Shown here piece after piece: positions 1 through 9,539 of a stretch of DNA of 64,000 nt (positions are counted from its first letter, which is position 1; every line of letters begins with the position of its first letter). The DNA is from Nitrosomonas sp. Nm34 (GTDB lineage: Bacteria; Pseudomonadota; Gammaproteobacteria; Burkholderiales; Nitrosomonadaceae): the NCBI RefSeq assembly GCF_900113925.1, contig NZ_FORD01000012.1:1-64000 (forward strand), given 5' to 3'. The notes under the pieces were generated by a model that saw only the letters and a list, made by a program, of their open reading frames with translations, was not told where the DNA came from and ran no database searches. The position numbers were made by a program, and so were the translations under genes.

Positions 1-2
1 TC

Positions 3-305
3 CATGGCGTAAAAGACTGGCATGCACGAGGTCGAACCAATGTGATTGGCGCTCTGATCGGAAAGACGCTGCTGACCATAAGTCTGTTCATCGCCAGTAT
101 CAACGCTGACATTTTCTATGCGTGGATAACGCAGGACCTTTTGCCTAAACTTCTGCCATTGCCAATGCCGGGCATACACTTGAATACCTGCCGCCTTATT
201 CCCCGGACTTAAATGACATTGAACCCAAATGAGCTCAGGCCAAAGCCATCAGAAAAAAGGAAAGTTGTTCCATCAGCAGCTCTTTGCCGCTTATGAAATT
301 TAAAT
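3..305 (+). pseudogene. IS630-family transposase remnant (C-terminal part)
   Basis: Frame 3 reads a transposase-like stretch from base 3 to a stop at 210-212. A different frame from about 185 reads YLPPYSPDLNDIEPK, then a stop where the family normally has Trp (TGG changed to TGA), then AQAKAIRKK. This is the typical C-terminus of an IS630 DDE transposase. The gene is therefore broken by a frameshift or internal loss and a nonsense change, and its 5' part lies outside the window. Family assignment is by motif memory; the decay is read directly. Confidence 0.7.
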
Positions 306-355
306 CATTTTATATGAGATCTGCTATATTTGATCATAAGTAGTGTGAATCAAAA

Positions 356-2560
356 ATGCTGCTTGAAAATTTTTATGCTTTGGAACTAATCGGGCTCCTC
401 CCCATTCCATCAAATATGAAGATTCTTAAGCCTGGTCAGAATTGTTGGTGTGTCGAAACAGCAGACCGTATTGCCTTTCTGGTGGACGGTGCGGCCTACT
501 TTCGAGCATTCCGCGCCACAGCCTTGCGAGCGAAACGCTCGCTGTTAATACTCTCATGGGACATTTACAGTGATCTTCTGCTCGTCCGTAATGGAGAGGA
601 TGACGGTCAGCCTAAGACGTTAAGATTGCTGCTTGATTATCTTGCCGAGTCTGAGCCAGCATTCCAAGCCTACGTACTCGATTGGGACTTTATAGCGCTT
701 TATGGCATGGATCGTGAATGGCTGCCAGTTTACCAATTGGATTGGCGCACTCACCGACGAGTCCATTTCTGGCTTGACGACTGTCATCCTATCTGGGCCA
801 GCCACCACCAGAAAGTAGTAGTGGCAGATGATACCGTGGCGTTCTGCGGTGGTCTGGATCTGACTCGGGGGCGCTGGGATACATTCGAACATAAAGCTGA
901 TGACCTGCGGCGTGACGAAGGCAATGGTCCATCAGCTCCATACCATGATGTGCAGCTGATGGTAGCAGGTCCTGTCGCCCGCTCGCTTGGCAAGTTGGTG
1001 CGCGATCGCTGGCAACGGGCGTGTAGGGATACTATTCCTTCCCACCCGCCACGGTCAGTTGCAGAGCTATGGCCAGATGATGTGTCCGTGGATGTGGAGA
1101 ATGTGCGCGTGGCTATTGCTCGCACCGAGCCGGCTCATCAGGGCTGTACCGAGATTCGTGAGGTCGAACGCTTATACTTGGATGCAATTGCTGCGGCCCA
1201 GCGCTCTATTTATATCGAGAATCAGTACCTCACTTCCGCAGTTATCTGTGACGCCCTTGCCCGACGCCTCAAGGAGCCGGAAGGTCCTGAAGTAGTTATT
1301 GTGACAGGCAAATCTACGTGCGGTTGGCTGTCTCAAGTAACTATGGATGTACTACGGACCAAATTCGCGCACAAGCTGCAGCAAAGAGATCACCAAAAGC
1401 GTCTGCGTTTACTCTACCCAGAAGTCCCCGAGCTTGGTGACAACAACATCATCGTCCATTCCAAGATAATGGTAGTAGACGATATTTTTGTGCGTATCGG
1501 CTCCTCAAATTTAAATAATCGCTCAATGGGTATCGATACAGAGTGCGATCTTGCCTTCGAATCCGAAGGTCGCGAGGATATCTGCACCGCAATCGCTGGT
1601 TTCCGCAATCGGTTATTGGCGGAACACCTTGGTGTCGAACCCCAGCAGGTCGCCCAGACGACCGCGAACCTGGGCTCATTGACGCGAGCCATCGATGCAT
1701 TGTCCGGGAATAGTCATACACTGCGGCCTGTGCCTCTGCTTTTAGAAGTGCCTGAGGTAGTCGAGGAATTAGTGTCCGAGACAACGCTAGTGGATCCTGA
1801 TGAGCCAATTGATCCAGACCGGTTGGCCGAGCAATTTGTTTATGAAGAGGAGCGACCACCAGCGCGGCGACGCGTAATAGTATGGATAATCATATTATTG
1901 TTCCTGGCGGCATTGGCGGCAATGTGGCGCTGGACACCGTTATCGGAATACCTTGATTACGAAACGCTGCTCCTCGCCCTCGGAGCATTCGCCGAACTTC
2001 CCGCTTCCCCCCTGTTAGCAGTAGTTGGTGTGACAATCCTCGGGCTGATGATGTTTCCAATTACCCTGCTCATTATCGTAACTATCATGGCTTTTGGACC
2101 TTTTATCGGCTTCTTCTGTGCATTTGCTGGTGCACTTGGCTGCGCGCTAGCTGGTTATGGGGTCGGCGCTTACCTCGGTCGCAATGTGGTGTACCGAATT
2201 GGCAATGGCCGGTTAAATCGTATCAGCTTGCGGCTGGCGAAGCAAGGCATGCTGGCTGTCATATTCTTCCGCGTGGTGCCCATTGCCCCTTACACAATCA
2301 CTAATTTGGTGGCTGGCGCTTCTCACATCAAACTCAAAGATTTCTTTTGGGGCACTGTGATCGGTATGTGGCCCGGCATTGCTGCTATTACGCTTTTTAC
2401 CGATCGCATTCACACTATGCTGGTAGAGCCTAGTTGGAAAAGCGGTATCATGCTAGCGCTGGTTTTTGGTGGCATTGCTCTTATCGGCTACGGATTGGTC
2501 ACCTGGCTTAAGCGCCGTGTCGGCATGCAATCGATAACAGAAAAAGGACTGAACCGATAG
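356..2560 (+). CDS. Phospholipase D-like protein fused to a VTT (DedA/SNARE-associated) membrane domain
   Basis: The 734-residue protein has two HxKxxxxD phospholipase D motifs: H151/K153/D158 and H368/K370/D375, the second followed by GSSNLNNRS. These form one PLD active site, as in cardiolipin synthases. A transmembrane segment at about 507-523 leads to a membrane domain (about 540-710) of the VTT/DedA type. A role in phospholipid headgroup exchange or synthesis at the inner membrane is likely, but the substrate is not shown. The ATG at 356 has no clear ribosome site; Met21 (416) is an alternative start. The next gene begins 2 nt after the stop, so the two are co-transcribed. Confidence 0.85.
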   Translation: MLLENFYALELIGLLPIPSNMKILKPGQNCWCVETADRIAFLVDGAAYFRAFRATALRAKRSLLILSWDIYSDLLLVRNGEDDGQPKTLRLLLDYLAESEPAFQAYVLDWDFIALYGMDREWLPVYQLDWRTHRRVHFWLDDCHPIWASHHQKVVVADDTVAFCGGLDLTRGRWDTFEHKADDLRRDEGNGPSAPYHDVQLMVAGPVARSLGKLVRDRWQRACRDTIPSHPPRSVAELWPDDVSVDVENVRVAIARTEPAHQGCTEIREVERLYLDAIAAAQRSIYIENQYLTSAVICDALARRLKEPEGPEVVIVTGKSTCGWLSQVTMDVLRTKFAHKLQQRDHQKRLRLLYPEVPELGDNNIIVHSKIMVVDDIFVRIGSSNLNNRSMGIDTECDLAFESEGREDICTAIAGFRNRLLAEHLGVEPQQVAQTTANLGSLTRAIDALSGNSHTLRPVPLLLEVPEVVEELVSETTLVDPDEPIDPDRLAEQFVYEEERPPARRRVIVWIIILLFLAALAAMWRWTPLSEYLDYETLLLALGAFAELPASPLLAVVGVTILGLMMFPITLLIIVTIMAFGPFIGFFCAFAGALGCALAGYGVGAYLGRNVVYRIGNGRLNRISLRLAKQGMLAVIFFRVVPIAPYTITNLVAGASHIKLKDFFWGTVIGMWPGIAAITLFTDRIHTMLVEPSWKSGIMLALVFGGIALIGYGLVTWLKRRVGMQSITEKGLNR

Positions 2561-2562
2561 CC

Positions 2563-3258
2563 GTGATCATCGCTACCTATAACATCCACCGCTGCTACGG
2601 GAATGATGGCTGCTTCTCACCCGAGCGCATTCGTATAGTGTTAAGAGAACTAGATGCAGATATCATTGCACTTCAGGAAGTGGAGACACGCCAAGATAGT
2701 GGTCTCGATCTGCTTGAATTCTTCGCCGAAGATGCGTATCAGCCGATCGCTGGCCCCACCATGCTGAAACAGAATGCTCATTACGGTAATGCACTCCTCA
2801 GCCGATTACCAGTGGAGCAAGTCTTTAAGCATGACCTGTCTGTTCCAGGCCGGGAACCGCGCGGAGCCATCGATGTGCGCATTCGGGCAAAAAATACAAC
2901 GGCACGTTTGGTGACAACTCATTTCGGTTTGTCGGTTAGAGAGCGCCGCATTCAAGCACAGCGAGTGCTGGAGTTGATGGAACCACAAATTGAGCCAGTA
3001 GAGATCCTGCTCGGTGATCTCAACGAGTGGTTTCTCAGGAGACAGCTGCTTCACTGGTTCCACCGCGCGTTCGTCGAGACAACGTCACCGGCCACTTTCC
3101 CTGCCCGCTTCCCGCTGCTGGCACTTGATCGGCTCTGGGTTCGACCTAACTCAGTACTGCGCGAACTGCAACATTATCGCTCACCTATGGCGCAGGTGGC
3201 GTCCGACCATCTACCATTACGCGCTGAACTTGATCTGTCAGAAATTTATGCAGAATAG
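2563..3258 (+). CDS. Endonuclease/exonuclease/phosphatase (EEP) family protein
   Basis: The 231-residue protein carries the EEP fold signatures: TYNIHRC at the N-terminus, IIALQEVE (metal-binding Glu), LLGDLNEW in the middle and SDHLPL (catalytic Asp-His) near the C-terminus. It starts with GTG 2 nt after the PLD-VTT stop. In E. coli the cardiolipin synthase gene clsB lies beside ybhP, an EEP gene, so this pair probably reflects the same membrane-lipid partnership (inference). No signal peptide is seen. A nuclease role cannot be excluded, because the fold is shared by DNases and phospholipid or inositol phosphatases. Confidence 0.8.
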   Translation: MIIATYNIHRCYGNDGCFSPERIRIVLRELDADIIALQEVETRQDSGLDLLEFFAEDAYQPIAGPTMLKQNAHYGNALLSRLPVEQVFKHDLSVPGREPRGAIDVRIRAKNTTARLVTTHFGLSVRERRIQAQRVLELMEPQIEPVEILLGDLNEWFLRRQLLHWFHRAFVETTSPATFPARFPLLALDRLWVRPNSVLRELQHYRSPMAQVASDHLPLRAELDLSEIYAE

Positions 3259-3303
3259 GGAGCAGATCCTGAGGAGGTTCCCATAAATTTTTTTGCTTCC
3301 TTA

Positions 3304-3413
3304 TTCCATTTTCCATTTCATATCAAAAATGATGCGAAGGCGAGCCGCAGACAGTACCAATCATACAGCAAGGTGAAGCCGACAAAGTCAGTTTTGATTT
3401 GGAAATGGAATTA
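3304..3413 (-). repeat. 105-bp palindromic repeat, copy 1 (reverse orientation)
   Basis: Left end CCATTTCATATCAAAAATGA and right end TTTTGATTTGGAAATGG are imperfect inverted repeats around a core containing GGCGAGCCGCAGACAG and GGTGAAGCCGAC. It lies between the convergent EEP and porin genes. Eight further copies occur in the window. Confidence 0.85.
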
Positions 3414-3488
3414 ATTCAGGCAACCATAATCCCAAATTGGTTGTGACGACATACACTTATGCCGCTATTCCTTTTCAATTAAGTTGAA

Positions 3489-4814
3489 TCAGAAGGGCAT
3501 CGTTACATCCAAAGAAAACAGAAATTGATCCTTTCTGCCATCAAATGGCCGAAATGCGGTATCAATACCATCAGCTCTGTCATAGCGGATATTTGTTCGG
3601 AGCATGATGTTGCGGATCGGCTCCCAACTTCTTTTCCAGCGTTGCCCCGGTTTCCAGTTCATACCCACCGTAACCGCATAATAATTTGCGGGAGCGCTGA
3701 TGAAAGGAACATTGCCTGCATAGCTCACGCCTTTACTGTTCAACGCTGATAGTATGCGATAAGGTGAGAAAACACGCCAGCCATTGCGGTCATGGAAGCG
3801 CTCAGCACGAATGCCGATAGAAAGGTCACGAAAAAGATCATAAGTCAGGTGGGTGTTGATGCTATACCATGCTGCATTCTGAATGCCATCAGGCAAACTG
3901 ATGTTGCTGGCCCAGCCGTTAGTATGCTGCAGCACCATGTGCGTCTTGGGGGTGAGCCAATGTTGCAGCACGAGGCTGTACATCATCCAGGGCTCATCGA
4001 CAGCAGTTTGCCCATAAGTGCCGCCGAGTTGTGCTGAAGTCCTTTTGTCATCGCTGTCCCATATAATATTTGCCAGTCCCCCCCAGTTGTCCAGTTGCTT
4101 ATCAAAAACGCCATCCCAACCGCCAGTTGCACTACCTGTCGTTGTGCCGCCTTGGATAATCCAATTTTGATTAACGGTATAAGTACCTAGAAATCCTACA
4201 TGGGTGAAGGGCTCACCACTGTTAAGGATATAGGCTCGAGTGTAAAAAAAGTTATCCGGGGCGGGAACGGTTTCGTAGCCCAGCGGGGTGTAAAAATGCC
4301 CGGCCTTAATATTGAGACCATTACCAACCGGTATGTAAGCTTCTAGATAGGCTTGTGGAAGAGCAATGCCGTAAGTGCGGGTTGATTTACAGCACAAATT
4401 GAGATCCCAGTTACCTCTACTATCCGTCGGTTCGCCAGTATTCTCATCAAAGGCAGATATACCAAAAGCCTGAGTAAAGATCGCATCTGTTCCAAACAAA
4501 AAGTCGAAACGACCGCCAATATCCCATTTTGTACCTTCTGATTCGACATTGCGTTGCAAATATAAATAGAGTTGATTTAACTGAAATCGATTAGCACGGT
4601 CCGCAAAAGTCACCGTACCATTGAAGCCATCAGAGGGGTTGTTTGCATTATAGGTTGCACCGCTATTAATCCAACCACCGAATTCCAGTCCACTTTGGCT
4701 GAACAGATTAGATAGGCTATTAGCATGGGTAGAATTTAGAATCAAAAAAAACAATACTAAAATCCCTGTTGCCGCGAATATTACGTGATTAATGTGGCTG
4801 GATACATAATTCAT
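3489..4814 (-). CDS. Outer-membrane beta-barrel porin (BBP2/OmpL-like)
   Basis: From ATG 4814 the protein is about 441 residues. It has a hydrophobic signal segment (about 10-30) ending near STHAN, then the phrase LEFGGWINSG and alternating beta-strand sequence rich in aromatic residues, ending in VTMPF with a C-terminal Phe typical of outer-membrane barrels. This matches putative beta-barrel porin-2 proteins. The longer reading from 4883 adds a charged non-signal N-terminus. ATG 4814 follows AAGGA closely, so I chose it. It probably forms a diffusion channel; the substrate is unknown. Confidence 0.75.
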   Translation of the reverse strand: MNYVSSHINHVIFAATGILVLFFLILNSTHANSLSNLFSQSGLEFGGWINSGATYNANNPSDGFNGTVTFADRANRFQLNQLYLYLQRNVESEGTKWDIGGRFDFLFGTDAIFTQAFGISAFDENTGEPTDSRGNWDLNLCCKSTRTYGIALPQAYLEAYIPVGNGLNIKAGHFYTPLGYETVPAPDNFFYTRAYILNSGEPFTHVGFLGTYTVNQNWIIQGGTTTGSATGGWDGVFDKQLDNWGGLANIIWDSDDKRTSAQLGGTYGQTAVDEPWMMYSLVLQHWLTPKTHMVLQHTNGWASNISLPDGIQNAAWYSINTHLTYDLFRDLSIGIRAERFHDRNGWRVFSPYRILSALNSKGVSYAGNVPFISAPANYYAVTVGMNWKPGQRWKRSWEPIRNIMLRTNIRYDRADGIDTAFRPFDGRKDQFLFSLDVTMPF

Positions 4815-4999
4815 TTTTCCTTGTTTGTGCCTTTCATGGAAATTAGATCGATTTTGTCTCTGATAATATAAAAAAGAGAGCAATGATCATGAGGCATACA
4901 CAATATTCCAGTGAATTAAAAGTAAAAATGACGCTGGGCGGCTCAGCTTCTTTTAATTTGCTTATTCTCTAAAATTTAGATGGCTTTTCTAAATGATTA

Positions 5000-5419
5000 C
5001 TAATTTAACGGAGAGTCTGTCGCCTCTTCCCTTCTTAAACCGAACTCTTGTTTTTTCTGTTCTTGTGCCATTCTCCGGTGAAGAGCGGCTTCCTTCATAT
5101 TCTCTTTGATAGAATTCACATACATACGAATATTCGCTGTGGTATGCGACCGCACATCTTGTCCCCGTCGCCCATAATAGTAGGAATGACTATCATAATC
5201 TTCAAGCCGTTTCTTCTGATCTTGTAGCTTTGCTTTCATCTCATTGGCCGCTTCTTCGTAGTAGGTAGCCATGGCCTCATGATTACTAGGATCTATGGTA
5301 TGCAATTTATCACTATAAAGTTCGTTACTTTGAACACCCCCTATCGGGCTCATTTGCGCACAGCCAACTAAGAAGCCAAGCATTAGAATAATTATCAAAA
5401 AAGTTAATTTTTTCATCAT
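5000..5419 (-). CDS. Small lipoprotein
   Basis: A 139-residue protein with a lipoprotein signal: basic MMKK, a hydrophobic core and lipobox LVGC (Cys about residue 20). The mature part is hydrophilic and mainly helical, with many Lys, Glu and Gln (for example EEAANEMKAKLQDQKK), which suggests a coiled coil in the periplasm. GGAGGT lies about 8 nt upstream of the first ATG. I do not recognise a family beyond lipoprotein. Confidence 0.75.
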   Translation of the reverse strand: MMKKLTFLIIILMLGFLVGCAQMSPIGGVQSNELYSDKLHTIDPSNHEAMATYYEEAANEMKAKLQDQKKRLEDYDSHSYYYGRRGQDVRSHTTANIRMYVNSIKENMKEAALHRRMAQEQKKQEFGLRREEATDSPLN

Positions 5420-5873
5420 AATACCTCCATCAACTACTTTAATTTCACCCCCATTTCCTTATTTAAAAGCTGTTATCGAAAATATTGTGCCAGTATTTTA
5501 TTAAGAATAACCATATCAAGAATACGTTCTTTTGGGGATACAAACTATACTCAACTTGCTTGACTAACATGGTATTCTATTTAATATTAAAGAGATTTTC
5601 TCTTCTATTAGTCATAATAAGAGTATGGTTTTTAATACATTAACCCTATCTACCACATTTATATCTATCTTTAGAATATATAATACCTACATAAAAATAA
5701 AAAATAAGGGCTAAAAAAAGAAATTGATTGTCTCTTTTATGGATACAGTAAAAATGGCTATGTTGATGTGATAAGCTTTGATATAAGGATTTCTGAATTA
5801 AGGAGGCATCAGACAGAAATGCTTGTATTTGAATAGATGCTATCCTTTTATAGAGTTTGACTATAACGACTAC
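5420..5873. other. AT-rich intergenic stretch
   Basis: No convincing gene or structured element was seen, apart from the ribosome site and probable promoter region of the lipoprotein gene at its left end. Strong AT richness and short homopolymer runs are its main features. Confidence 0.5.
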
Positions 5874-6258
5874 ATGGCAAGATTAAGTAGAACCGTATGT
5901 GTAGGCCTACCGCGTTACATCACGCAGCGAGAAAATATTTTTTCTCCGATAACGGTCGAAGCGTTTATCCAAAGGAGTGCTGCAATACAGGCGGTATGAT
6001 ATTTTCGCGTATTGTCTGATGGCAAATCACAGCCGTTTTATTACTGTTCCGGAAAGGGACGAAAAGAAAAGAGTTGTAGAGATTTTAAATCGTTGCACAT
6101 GCATTATGCCTTAAGAATTAACTGGGTACGAAGATGGAAAGGCTCATAGTGGGAAGGGCGATTTTTCATTACCCTTAAGAGATGTTATTTATGCGCTGCC
6201 ATCGGCTATGTCGAGCAAGATGCAGAACGATAAAATGATCTTCAAAGCGAGATAATTT
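5874..6258 (+). pseudogene. Decayed REP-associated tyrosine transposase (RAYT, Y1_Tnp type)
   Basis: Translation from ATG 5874 begins MARLSRTVCVGLPRYITQRE, the typical N-terminus of RAYT proteins (usual form MARLxRxVxxGxPHHxTQRGN). Further along, WVRRWKGS, a stop, then WEGRFF and later IGYVEQDAER match the family blocks WRGYLWQGRF and RYVExNPVRA. In-frame stops and a missing HxH region show it is dead. RAYTs are known to mobilise short palindromic repeats, and this window contains such a repeat family. Confidence 0.6.
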
Positions 6259-6303
6259 CTAGTCGAGTATGCTAGCGCATTTGGAATTAAAGGAAGGTGC
6301 AAT

Positions 6304-6510
6304 ATGGAGTCAAAAGCCCGCCTGGGAAAACAATGGGATCAAGTTTCGTTTTGGTTAACATGCCTGGCGGGAGAGGATGATTCTGAGAAACTGGCATTAT
6401 TGTGGCGAAATATTGAAATAGGTTTATCTTGCTGCGCATTTTATTTGAGGATGGGAAGAGAGAGTAGGTGCATTGCTGCGTTACAGTTCTTTCGGGCGTC
6501 CAAAGGGTGA
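6304..6510 (+). CDS. Possible small protein of unknown function
   Basis: A 68-residue reading frame whose ATG is preceded by AAGGAAGG with a 6-nt spacer, which is a good ribosome site. The product has a mixed N-terminal half and two Cys in a hydrophobic stretch (LSCCAFYLRMG). No family is recognised. It sits in a graveyard of transposase fragments, so it may equally be chance. Confidence 0.3.
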   Translation: MESKARLGKQWDQVSFWLTCLAGEDDSEKLALLWRNIEIGLSCCAFYLRMGRESRCIAALQFFRASKG

Positions 6511-6803
6511 GGAAGAAGAGCAATAAAAGGTAGAGCTCTACTGTGCTGTTAGTCTTTATCGTGTCTGCGGCTCGACTTCTCGTTAGGTTTGATTGGGAAA
6601 CGGGATTAGCTCAAATGGATCAGCATCTTGTTGTGAGGCATGCTTGAACGTAAGTCAAGCAGCAAAAGGAATAGAAAGCATAAGCTAAAATACCAAAGGT
6701 AAAACCTGATCCTGTGTGGAAAATAGGCGGGTATTTGTAAAATAAGTGAGGTCGTAGTCATGACAGGCAACCTCATCAATGAGCCTAATTTAGCAAGACT
6801 ACA

Positions 6804-6836
6804 GTTCACGGCACGCTACTGGCCCGTGCCGTGAAC
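6804..6836 (-). terminator. Strong hairpin just after the MauG-like gene
   Basis: A perfect 12-bp stem, GTTCACGGCACG paired with CGTGCCGTGAAC, closes a 9-nt loop. It begins about 12 nt beyond the stop of the leftward MauG-like gene. The following U tract is poor, so it may act as a weak terminator or a 3' stabiliser. Confidence 0.55.
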
Positions 6837-6847
6837 ATTCAACTGTT

Positions 6848-8269
6848 TTATCTGTTACGAGCTGGCGTAAAAGGTTTCGGCTTCTTAGGGATCTCGGTAT
6901 CGCTAAACGTTTTCATATACGCCACGATGGCATCCTCTTCCTCTGAGGTTAACTCAAGATTGCCAAGAATCGGCCCCCCGCGAGTAGTATTTTCCGGATG
7001 TTCTGCTGCGGGCCAGCATTTATTCGCCAATGCCTTCTCTTCCGTATCTACCCCTAATTCGGGAGGACATACGGTGGCGCTCGTATTGTAGAAATTCACG
7101 ATGCCCTTGAGACTCTTGAAGAAACCATTATGAGCATATGCCTTCACGAAAGAGGGATTGGGACGGGTATCCACACCGCGCAGGGTCGGAGTCTTCCAAA
7201 ACCCACGGTGAGCCGGGTCGTTGGTAGTATCACTCAGGCCATCATCCGGGTTGGTGGGATTGAACTGTCCGATCGCGGGATTGGGCGGTGTGCCTATATT
7301 ATGGTAGCTGAAGTCGGTGTACAGTTGGTTGGGCTCCGCCCCATCTGACGGATTCGGGCCAAAAGGTGATCTGCCGCTATTATGACAAACCACGCAATTG
7401 GCTCCCTTACCGTTGGGGGCGGGGCCGCTAATTATGTTGCCGCCAATCTTCACCGTGTAAAACAGGTCATGACCCAGATTTTCCTGTTCAGTTAAACCGT
7501 CTAGAGGAAACTTTTTGTCAGGATCGTTTGCGAGCGCCTGGTCGCGCCTGGAGCTAAACGAATTGACTTTGCCGGAGTCTTGGAAGGCCGCAATTGCTAC
7601 CGCAATACGCTTGTAATTCACATCGACATGGGCATCGTCGCAAGTGATTGGAATAGTCCAGGCCTGCTCGAAAAGGGGGGCATACTGAGCCTTTTGAACA
7701 TGCCGGCAAACACCGGCTCTATCTGCCTTGTTCTGCTCGACAGGATTGACGAAGGGGCCTAACGCTTGGACAGCGGTTGGCCCGCGATATTGGCCGTAAG
7801 CAGTTTTTAGCCCAGCAGGATCGGCTGTTTCCGCAAAAACCTCATCGCCAATTTTGTTTGGGTCAGCAGTGCTTCCGTCGGGAATATCGCCTTTAGCGCG
7901 GCCGTCCCAGAAGGCGCCGCCGCGCACTCCGGATGGTGGGCCTATAACACCCTCCTCAAATAGCGGTGTGAAGCTTGCGTAGGCATTGCTGGGTGGCTTA
8001 CGATTTCCGATTGTATGCGGATTGGCACCGGTTATTGCCACTTGAGTAAGGTTGGTTTGGGAATGCGGTCCCGTCCAACCAGCCCTTGGGTCATGGCAGG
8101 TAACGCATGCCATGCGCGGTGGATTGGAGATTTTATCCCAGAACACTTGCTCACCCAACTGCCTTAGTGCGTCAAGATTAGCAGCATTCGCGCTGAAAGA
8201 GGAAAAGAATAACGGAAACGCCGCGGCTGATGCGACGATAAAAGAGTTTTGTTTTTTTTTAATAGTCAT
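6848..8269 (-). CDS. Di-haem cytochrome c peroxidase / MauG family protein
   Basis: The 473-residue precursor has a Sec signal peptide ending near SANAA and two c-type haem motifs: C55-VT-C58-H59 and C292-VV-C295-H296. Surrounding sequence (GAFWDGRAKGD, FWKTPTLRGVD, AYAHNGFFKSL) is typical of the CCP/MauG superfamily. It acts in the periplasm, either reducing peroxide with cytochrome electrons or oxidising a protein substrate as MauG does. No methylamine dehydrogenase genes are nearby, so the MauG reaction is not supported. It stands alone with its own 3' hairpin. Confidence 0.85.
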   Translation of the reverse strand: MTIKKKQNSFIVASAAAFPLFFSSFSANAANLDALRQLGEQVFWDKISNPPRMACVTCHDPRAGWTGPHSQTNLTQVAITGANPHTIGNRKPPSNAYASFTPLFEEGVIGPPSGVRGGAFWDGRAKGDIPDGSTADPNKIGDEVFAETADPAGLKTAYGQYRGPTAVQALGPFVNPVEQNKADRAGVCRHVQKAQYAPLFEQAWTIPITCDDAHVDVNYKRIAVAIAAFQDSGKVNSFSSRRDQALANDPDKKFPLDGLTEQENLGHDLFYTVKIGGNIISGPAPNGKGANCVVCHNSGRSPFGPNPSDGAEPNQLYTDFSYHNIGTPPNPAIGQFNPTNPDDGLSDTTNDPAHRGFWKTPTLRGVDTRPNPSFVKAYAHNGFFKSLKGIVNFYNTSATVCPPELGVDTEEKALANKCWPAAEHPENTTRGGPILGNLELTSEEEDAIVAYMKTFSDTEIPKKPKPFTPARNR

Positions 8270-8608
8270 AGTGGTTTTTTCTTGTCATTTTAATTTTCAA
8301 GCAAAAATAGAATAGACAGCAATATTTATACCAGAATATATAACCTTTATTAATCAATTTGTTGTATTGATATCTTGAGAAAAAAGGTGAGAATTTGTCG
8401 TTATTTATTAAGTAAATTTCGTGCGCAATATTCGGAAAATGAATAATGATCTGTTAATAGAAGAATTATGTATGTCAATAAATAGAGACACATTTTTATA
8501 TTGAATAGGTAACATTATCTTTTTAAAATATTTAATTTGTCGCTAAAGAATGAACACCGAATAAGCGTCATAAAATAGGGGTAGACCGCGAGTTAAGGAA
8601 GTATCTCA
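8270..8608. other. AT-rich intergenic stretch
   Basis: This is upstream of the MauG-like gene and presumably contains its promoter. I see no clear -35/-10 pair, gene or repeat. Confidence 0.4.
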
Positions 8609-8932
8609 AGACCACTTTGTTTAGAATTTCCAAATGCGCTTTATCATGGAGCATCGTATGAAGATCGCCGCCAAAATATTTATGAAGACGATGATGATCG
8701 GCTAAGGTATCTAAAAATCCTTGGAACGGTTGTTGGATATAAAAATGTCAATCATCACATGGTGCAAGGAATGCATTTATCAGAACAGGGCAGGGAACAG
8801 ATTACGGTTCTCGGTTATGAGAAACAACTGCTGAATTCTGGTTCTACCACTTTGTGCGTTCGGTCAGATCTGTTGTGCTCTGTCATTCATCTCAAAGTTA
8901 CTAATGCTTGTGTTACAAGCGTTTATTGCTAA
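8609..8932 (+). pseudogene. Second decayed RAYT / Y1 transposase N-terminal fragment
   Basis: One frame reads RPLCLEFPNALYHGASYEDR and then RQNIYEDDDDRLRYLKILGT. This closely follows the N-terminus of another RAYT subgroup (RPLRIEFPxALYHVTSRGDRR, then EDDxDRxxYLxxLG). The reading frame continues without recognisable transposase blocks to a stop near 8932 and has no start codon, so only the N-terminal part survives. It is distinct from the copy at 5874. Confidence 0.55.
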
Positions 8933-8958
8933 ATGCATTGCGTTACTCGTGATTTGCC

Positions 8959-9350
8959 TTATTTTAGTTCTTCCTGGTGCTCTGGTAACTTGTGCCTATG
9001 TGGAACAATGGTCGCGCTTCGCGTTGCCGCTACGGCAAGTCTGTGGGCTGGCTGATTATGTTGCCGTGGAATAGGATGCAGTGAAAAGCGCCCCAAGGAA
9101 GCAGCAAGCCTGCGTATCTCCGAAAGGCAACTGTCATTACGCTGTTCGCGCCACAGCTGGATCAGGCCGTAGTTATCGCAATAGACCCGTAGCTGTCGCT
9201 GATCGTATCTAAGCGCAGCCTTCATGATTACGACTACTGCAGTGAGCTCTGCATTAAAGCTATCCTTGGCGTCAATGGATTGACTGATGTTACTATACCT
9301 CCAGACTTAATGGCGAATCCCCTGCTGGGGTAGATGATGTGCATTTTCAT
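8959..9350 (-). pseudogene. RNase H-like domain, frameshifted
   Basis: The leftward frame contains NAELTAVVVIMKAAL, then LRVYCDNYGLIQLW and finally PRQHNQPAHRLAVAA. These match RNase HI blocks around the catalytic Glu (AEL), the second Asp (VYxDS) and the last motif (NxxADxLA), where Asp is here His. Upstream coding continues only in another frame (GFAIKSGG). The gene is thus frameshifted and has lost a catalytic residue. Base 9350 is the first ATG of the upstream frame. Confidence 0.45.
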
Positions 9351-9539
9351 CCTGTCGAGAGTCGTCCATTTCGCCTTAAATATCGCAGTAAATTATTAGG
9401 ATTCAACTGTCCGATCATGACATATGAGACAGAAAGTCATGCTTTCGTTATCCGGGTCCTCTAAGGAATTGCTGAAGTGCATCATACATTTAGGAGCGGC
9501 GCAATGCCTCAATCCCAAGGTATGCCCCAATTTAATCAG

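Noticed and set aside
1449-1859. Leftward 136-residue frame in the PLD-VTT gene
   Set aside because: No motif or ribosome site, and the opposite strand encodes a well-supported protein.
6848-8269. Assigning the di-haem protein as MauG of methylamine utilisation
   Set aside because: No methylamine dehydrogenase genes are in the neighbourhood, so only the superfamily can be claimed.
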